From: Pseudomonadota bacterium
Lineage (GTDB): Bacteria > Pseudomonadota > Alphaproteobacteria > Rhizobiales > Rhizobiaceae
Length of the DNA: 64,000 nt
NCBI GenBank assembly: GCA_023419535.1
Contig: JAEZXX010000014.1
Location: 1 to 64,000, forward strand
Reading direction: 5' to 3'
The notes beneath the pieces are model-generated. The model saw only the letters and a list, made by a program, of their open reading frames with translations. It ran no database searches and was not told where the DNA came from. Positions 60,796 to 64,000 of the stretch are shown one piece after another. A program made the position numbers and the translations under genes. The first letter of the stretch is position 1, and the number at the start of each line of letters is the position of its first letter.

Positions 60796-61431
60796 ATGAC
60801 CGAACTGCTGCTCAACGGCTTCGTGACGCTCTTCGTCATCATCGATCCGCTCGGACTGGTGCCGCTCTTCCTTGCCCTGACGCCGGGGGCGACGAGGGCG
60901 GAGCGGCGGGTGATCGCCATCCAGGCGACCCTCATCTCCTTCGGCATCCTGCTCGTCTTCGCGCTGGCGGGCCTCGCTCTCCTCGACGCGCTCGGCATCT
61001 CGCTCGGCGCCTTCCGGGTCGCGGGCGGCCTGTTCCTCTTCACCATCGCGTTCGAGCTCGTCTTCGACCGGCGCCAGCAGCGCAAGGAGAAGAGCGCGCA
61101 TGCGACCGACCAGACGCCCTCCGACGCGGTGAACGTCGCGGCCTTCCCACTGGCCATCCCGCTGATGGCCGGGCCGGGAGCCATCGCGGCCGTCATCCTG
61201 CTGTCCGGCTCGCTGCCGGGGGTCGCGGGCCAGGGGGCGATGGTGGGCGTTCTGGCGGCGGTGATGGCGGCGACGCTCGCGATGCTCCTGGTGGCCGATC
61301 GGCTCGACCGGGCGATGGGCCCGACCGGCCGGGTGGTCGTCACCCGGCTGCTCGGCGTGATCCTCGCCGCGCTCGCGGTGCAGTTCGTGGCGGACGGCGT
61401 CGCCGAGCTCATCCGCGACGCCGCGGGCTGA
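60796..61431 (+). CDS. MarC family integral membrane protein
   Basis: A 211-residue inner-membrane protein of the MarC/NAAT family with six helices. VTLFVIIDPLGLVPLFLALT at the start, FRVAGGLFLFTIAFELVF, AFPLAIPLMAGPGAIAAVIL and VVVTRLLGVILAALAVQFVA are the family blocks. Despite the name, no confirmed antibiotic resistance role exists; some relatives have been linked to small-solute transport. ATG at 60796 follows AGGAG. A family A repeat with a TC tract follows it. Confidence 0.9.
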   Translation: MTELLLNGFVTLFVIIDPLGLVPLFLALTPGATRAERRVIAIQATLISFGILLVFALAGLALLDALGISLGAFRVAGGLFLFTIAFELVFDRRQQRKEKSAHATDQTPSDAVNVAAFPLAIPLMAGPGAIAAVILLSGSLPGVAGQGAMVGVLAAVMAATLAMLLVADRLDRAMGPTGRVVVTRLLGVILAALAVQFVADGVAELIRDAAG

Positions 61432-61440
61432 ATCGCCGCC

Positions 61441-61549
61441 CCGTCCGTTCGGGACACACGAAGGTCTTTCTCTCTCTCTCTCTCTCTCTCTTCCCGAAAC
61501 GACGCATCCAGCTTTCCAAAGATCGACTCCGATCCTCGAGCCGATGCTG
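61441..61549. repeat. palindromic intergenic repeat, family A copy 4, with (TC)11 tract
   Basis: The left arm CCGTCCGTTCGGGACACACG, then GAAGGTC, then a pure TC tract of 11 units (61469-61490), then the right arm from CGCATCCAGC to GCCGATGCTG with the internal GATCGACTCCGATC inversion. In copies 2 and 3 the tract position holds a mixed CTC/TTGA sequence, so the simple repeat expanded inside an existing element. It lies between marC and ssb (convergent), followed by about 100 bases without a gene. Confidence 0.8.
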
Positions 61550-61657
61550 CCGGCCAACTCGTCCGGCGGAGACGAAAACGCCGCGCGCCCTTCCGGACGC
61601 ACGGCGCGGTCATCGTCGGATCGTTCGCATCCGGGCATCCGCCCGGTGCGACGCTTC

Positions 61658-62209
61658 TCAGAACGGAATTTCGTCGTCGAGGTCCCCGGCGCGGCCGCCG
61701 CCGCCCGAACCGCCGCCGTAGCCTCCGCCGCCGCGATCGTTGCCGCCGCCGTAGCCGCCTCCACCGCCCGAGCGACCACCGCCGCCGCCGCCGCGCTCGT
61801 ATCCGCCGCCGCCGCCGGAGCCGCCGCCTTCGTAACCGCCGGCGCTGCCGCCTTCTCCGCGGCCGCCCAGCATCTGCAACTCGCCGCGGAAGCGCTGCAG
61901 CACGACCTCGGTCGTGTAGCGCTTCTGCCCGGACTGGTCGTCCCAGGAGCGGGTCTGGAGCTGGCCCTCGATGTAGACCGTCTGGCCCTTTTTCAGATAC
62001 TGCTCGGCCACCTTCACGAGGTTCTCGTTGAAGATCACGACGTTATGCCATTCGGTCCGCTCCTTGCGCTCGCCGCTCGTGCGGTCGCGCCAGCTTTCCG
62101 AGGTGGCGATGCGCAGATTGACGACCGCGTCCCCGGAGTTCAGCCGGCGGATTTCGGGGTCCGCCCCGAGATTGCCGACCAGAATGACCTTGTTGACGCT
62201 GCCTGCCAT
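61658..62209 (-). CDS. ssb: single-stranded DNA-binding protein Ssb
   Basis: Ssb coats single-stranded DNA during replication and repair. The 183-residue protein has a typical OB-fold (AGSVNKVILVGNLGADPEIR, RTEWHNVVIFNENLVKVAEQ, GQTVYIEGQLQTRSWDDQSG), a Gly-rich disordered linker of about 60 residues, and the acidic protein-interaction tip DLDDEIPF. The linker accounts for the long glycine-coding stretch near 61700-61850. In many alphaproteobacteria ssb lies next to uvrA, as here with one gene between. Confidence 0.97.
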   Translation of the reverse strand: MAGSVNKVILVGNLGADPEIRRLNSGDAVVNLRIATSESWRDRTSGERKERTEWHNVVIFNENLVKVAEQYLKKGQTVYIEGQLQTRSWDDQSGQKRYTTEVVLQRFRGELQMLGGRGEGGSAGGYEGGGSGGGGGYERGGGGGGRSGGGGGYGGGNDRGGGGYGGGSGGGGRAGDLDDEIPF

Positions 62210-62329
62210 GGTGCCGTCTCCTGCGCCCGTTGAAAGTTGGCGGACCCTAAGACCCGATCCGCATCAGGGAAAGGCGCCGCGCGCCGCTTTTTCGGGTCAT
62301 CCCCTGCCGCGTGGAAGGCCCCGCGCCGA

Positions 62330-62755
62330 TCACGGAAGCGCGATGCTGCCGTCGTCCTTCGGGACGAAGGTCTCGACGAAGGTGATCTCCCACGGGTGTC
62401 CGTCCGGGTCCGCGAAGTAGGCGACGGTCCCGCCCCACGGAGTCTCGTGCGGCTCCTTCAGGACCGTGGCTCCCGCGGCCTCCGCCTCCCGCAGCCGGAT
62501 CGCGACCTCCTCCCGCGAACGGGTGTTGTAGGCCATCGTCGCGCCGCCCGCGCGCGGCGCCTCCGACGCTCCGAGATCGCGGGACAGCGCCTCCTGCCGA
62601 TAGAGCGCGAGCGCCGATGAGCCCGTCTGGAAGAACACGACGTCGCCCTGCGATGCGCTCGACGCACGCCAGCCGAGCGACTCGTAAAAGGCCCTGGCCC
62701 TTCCCAAATCCGTGACCCCGAGCGTAAGCATCGTCATCCGCTGTTCGAACGCCAT
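62330..62755 (-). CDS. VOC family (glyoxalase/bleomycin resistance-like) protein
   Basis: A 141-residue protein of the vicinal oxygen chelate superfamily: LTLGVTDLGRARAFYESLGW near the start, VVFFQTGSSALALYRQEAL, and GTVAYFADPDGHPWEITFVE near the end, which supplies the likely metal-binding Glu. Substrate cannot be named. ATG at 62755 follows AAGGGAG. Its start is 37 bases from the LexA box that precedes uvrA, so it could share SOS control, but that is inference. Confidence 0.87.
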   Translation of the reverse strand: MAFEQRMTMLTLGVTDLGRARAFYESLGWRASSASQGDVVFFQTGSSALALYRQEALSRDLGASEAPRAGGATMAYNTRSREEVAIRLREAEAAGATVLKEPHETPWGGTVAYFADPDGHPWEITFVETFVPKDDGSIALP

Positions 62756-62791
62756 CTTGAACTCCCTTGCGATGCGCCATTCGTCCGACTA

Positions 62792-62806
62792 GAACATAGA
62801 GAGAAC
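62792..62806. promoter_or_regulatory. LexA (SOS) box upstream of uvrA
   Basis: GAACATAGAGAGAAC is a direct repeat of GAAC with a seven-base spacer (GTTC-N7-GTTC on the other strand), the LexA operator of alphaproteobacteria. It lies 85 bases before the uvrA ATG in the divergent gap with the VOC gene, which fits SOS induction of nucleotide excision repair. Confidence 0.85.
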
Positions 62807-62890
62807 ATCGAACGCTTTCCGTCAAGACTCGTTCGGGATCGGCGGCGGTCTCGAAGACGGGCGCGGAACCGGTTTGATCTGGCAGGCTCC

Positions 62891-64000
62891 ATGAAGAACA
62901 CGATCTCCGTTCGCGGCGCGCGCGAGCACAATCTGAAGAACGTCGATCTCGACCTGCCGCGCGATTCGCTGATCGTGATGACCGGCCTGTCGGGCTCGGG
63001 CAAATCCTCGCTCGCCTTCGACACGATCTATGCGGAGGGGCAGCGCCGCTACGTCGAAAGCCTCTCGGCCTATGCGCGCCAGTTCCTGGAGATGACGCAG
63101 AAGCCGGACGTCGACCAGATCGACGGCCTGTCGCCCGCCATCTCCATAGAGCAGAAGACGACGTCGAAGAACCCGCGTTCGACGGTGGGCACCGTCACCG
63201 AGATCTACGACTATCTGCGCCTTCTCTTCGCGCGCGTCGGGGTTCCCTACTCGCCGGCGACGGGGCTGCCGATCGAGAGCCAGACCGTCAGCCAGATGGT
63301 GGATCGCGTGCTGGCGCTGGACGAGGGCACGCGGCTGATGGTCCTCGCGCCCGTCGTGCGCGGCCGGAAGGGCGAGTACCGCAAGGAGCTCGCCGAGTTC
63401 CAGAAGAAGGGCTTCCAGCGCGTCAAGATCGACGGGGAACTCTACGAGATCGCCGACGCGCCGGCGCTGGACAAGAAGTACAAGCACGACATCGACGTGG
63501 TGGTGGACCGCGTGGTGGTGCGCGCCGATCTGGGCACGCGGCTGGCCGATTCGATCGAGACGGCGCTGCGGCTCGCAGAAGGGCTCGCGGTCGCCGAGTT
63601 CGTGGACAAGCCCCTGCCCGCTTCGGCCGTGGCCGGCGGCGGCGGCGCCAACAAGTCCGCCAACGACACGCACGAGCGGCTGCTCTTCTCCGAAAAGTTC
63701 GCCTGCCCGGTCTCCGGCTTCACCATCCCCGAGATCGAGCCGCGGCTCTTCTCGTTCAACAACCCGTTCGGCGCCTGCCCGACCTGCGACGGGCTCGGCA
63801 GCCAGCAGTCGGTCGACCCGAAGCTCATCGTGCCGGACGAGAACCGGACGCTGAAGGGCGGCGCCATCGCGCCCTGGGCGAAGTCGACCTCGCCCTATTA
63901 CGCGCAGACGCTGGAGGCGCTGGGCCGCGAATACGATTTCAAGCAGACCGACAAATGGTCGGCCCTGCCCGAGGGCGCGCAGAAGGCGATCCTCTACGGG
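62891..64000 (+). CDS. uvrA: excinuclease ABC subunit UvrA (5' part, cut by window edge)
   Basis: UvrA finds DNA damage and loads UvrB. The visible 370 codons start KNTISVRGAREHNLKNVDL and contain the first Walker A (GLSGSGKSSLAFDTIYAEG, residues 32-50) and the UvrB-interaction and insertion regions. The N-terminal zinc module reads ACPVSGFTIPEIEPRL then ACPTCDGLG, so the first pair keeps one cysteine and has Ser where Escherichia coli has Cys. Start ATG at 62891. A LexA box lies 85 bases upstream. The rest of the gene, about 600 codons, continues past the window. Confidence 0.97.
   Translation, partial: MKNTISVRGAREHNLKNVDLDLPRDSLIVMTGLSGSGKSSLAFDTIYAEGQRRYVESLSAYARQFLEMTQKPDVDQIDGLSPAISIEQKTTSKNPRSTVGTVTEIYDYLRLLFARVGVPYSPATGLPIESQTVSQMVDRVLALDEGTRLMVLAPVVRGRKGEYRKELAEFQKKGFQRVKIDGELYEIADAPALDKKYKHDIDVVVDRVVVRADLGTRLADSIETALRLAEGLAVAEFVDKPLPASAVAGGGGANKSANDTHERLLFSEKFACPVSGFTIPEIEPRLFSFNNPFGACPTCDGLGSQQSVDPKLIVPDENRTLKGGAIAPWAKSTSPYYAQTLEALGREYDFKQTDKWSALPEGAQKAILYG

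Overview
The window is GC-rich chromosomal DNA from an alphaproteobacterium, almost certainly of the order Hyphomicrobiales (Rhizobiales). The evidence is the gene content and order: clpS-clpA next to a phasin, phosphatidylcholine synthase, the NAGGN osmolyte cluster, an IalB-type protein, a degenerate RibBA-like protein, the aerobic cobFGHIJKM genes, and an alphaproteobacterial LexA box (GAAC-N7-GAAC) before uvrA. An Aurantimonadaceae-like organism would fit, but that is inference. Both ends cut genes: clpA at the left and uvrA at the right. I see no prophage, insertion sequence, CRISPR array, integrase or rRNA operon.

Layout. 1-2.7 kb: clpA, clpS and a phasin with a paired inverted motif upstream. 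2.9-6 kb: a D,D-carboxypeptidase with a SPOR domain, then a co-translated pair of a membrane J-domain protein and a VWA protein. 6-12.4 kb: DUF1489, DUF599-DUF3253, a YdcF-like protein, an aldo/keto reductase, a DUF1624 acyltransferase with a Cys-rich tail, a LiuR-like MerR regulator and MgtE. 12.6-17 kb: tRNA-Leu(GAG), lipB, a YaiI-family protein, a cytochrome b plus sulfite-oxidase-type molybdoenzyme pair, DUF2076 and a MaoC hydratase. 17.3-22.1 kb: a three-gene cluster for N-acetylglutaminylglutamine amide (amidotransferase, GNAT/ATP-grasp synthetase, M42 peptidase). 22.1-31.1 kb: fdhD, queF, a RibB-type synthase, quinone oxidoreductase, pcs, a UbiH-like monooxygenase, hspQ, ialB and an orphan YejA-like binding protein. 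31.3-38.2 kb: an unrecognised conserved-looking protein, sdhE-mfd and recG. 38.4-45.1 kb: a dicarboxylate/amino acid symporter, a MOSC protein, glmS, glmU, ccdA and tRNA-Lys(TTT). 45.2-50.9 kb: cobalamin genes cobG-H-I-J, cobK, cobM and cobF, with no cobL. 51-56.6 kb: glutaminase, DUF4864, the queuosine genes tgt and queA with a small gene between them, two cyclophilins and coaD. 56.8-64 kb: a 42-residue membrane peptide, gyrA, a PagL-like protein, marC, ssb, a VOC protein and uvrA.

Themes. Queuosine synthesis is represented by queF, tgt and queA. Molybdenum-related functions appear three times (SUOX-family enzyme, MOSC, FdhD). UDP-GlcNAc supply comes from glmS and glmU, and DNA repair from mfd, recG, ssb and uvrA. 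Many genes use TTG or GTG starts behind good ribosome binding sites. Two families of palindromic intergenic repeats are spread through the window.

Most of the window is ordinary core chromosome, and I did not find a convincing new defence or mobile system. The most useful leads are small: the NAGGN-linked peptidase, the cob cluster without cobL, catalytic or zinc-site losses in the RibB-type protein, Tgt and UvrA, a repeat copy carrying a (TC)11 tract, and several unassigned small or orphan proteins.
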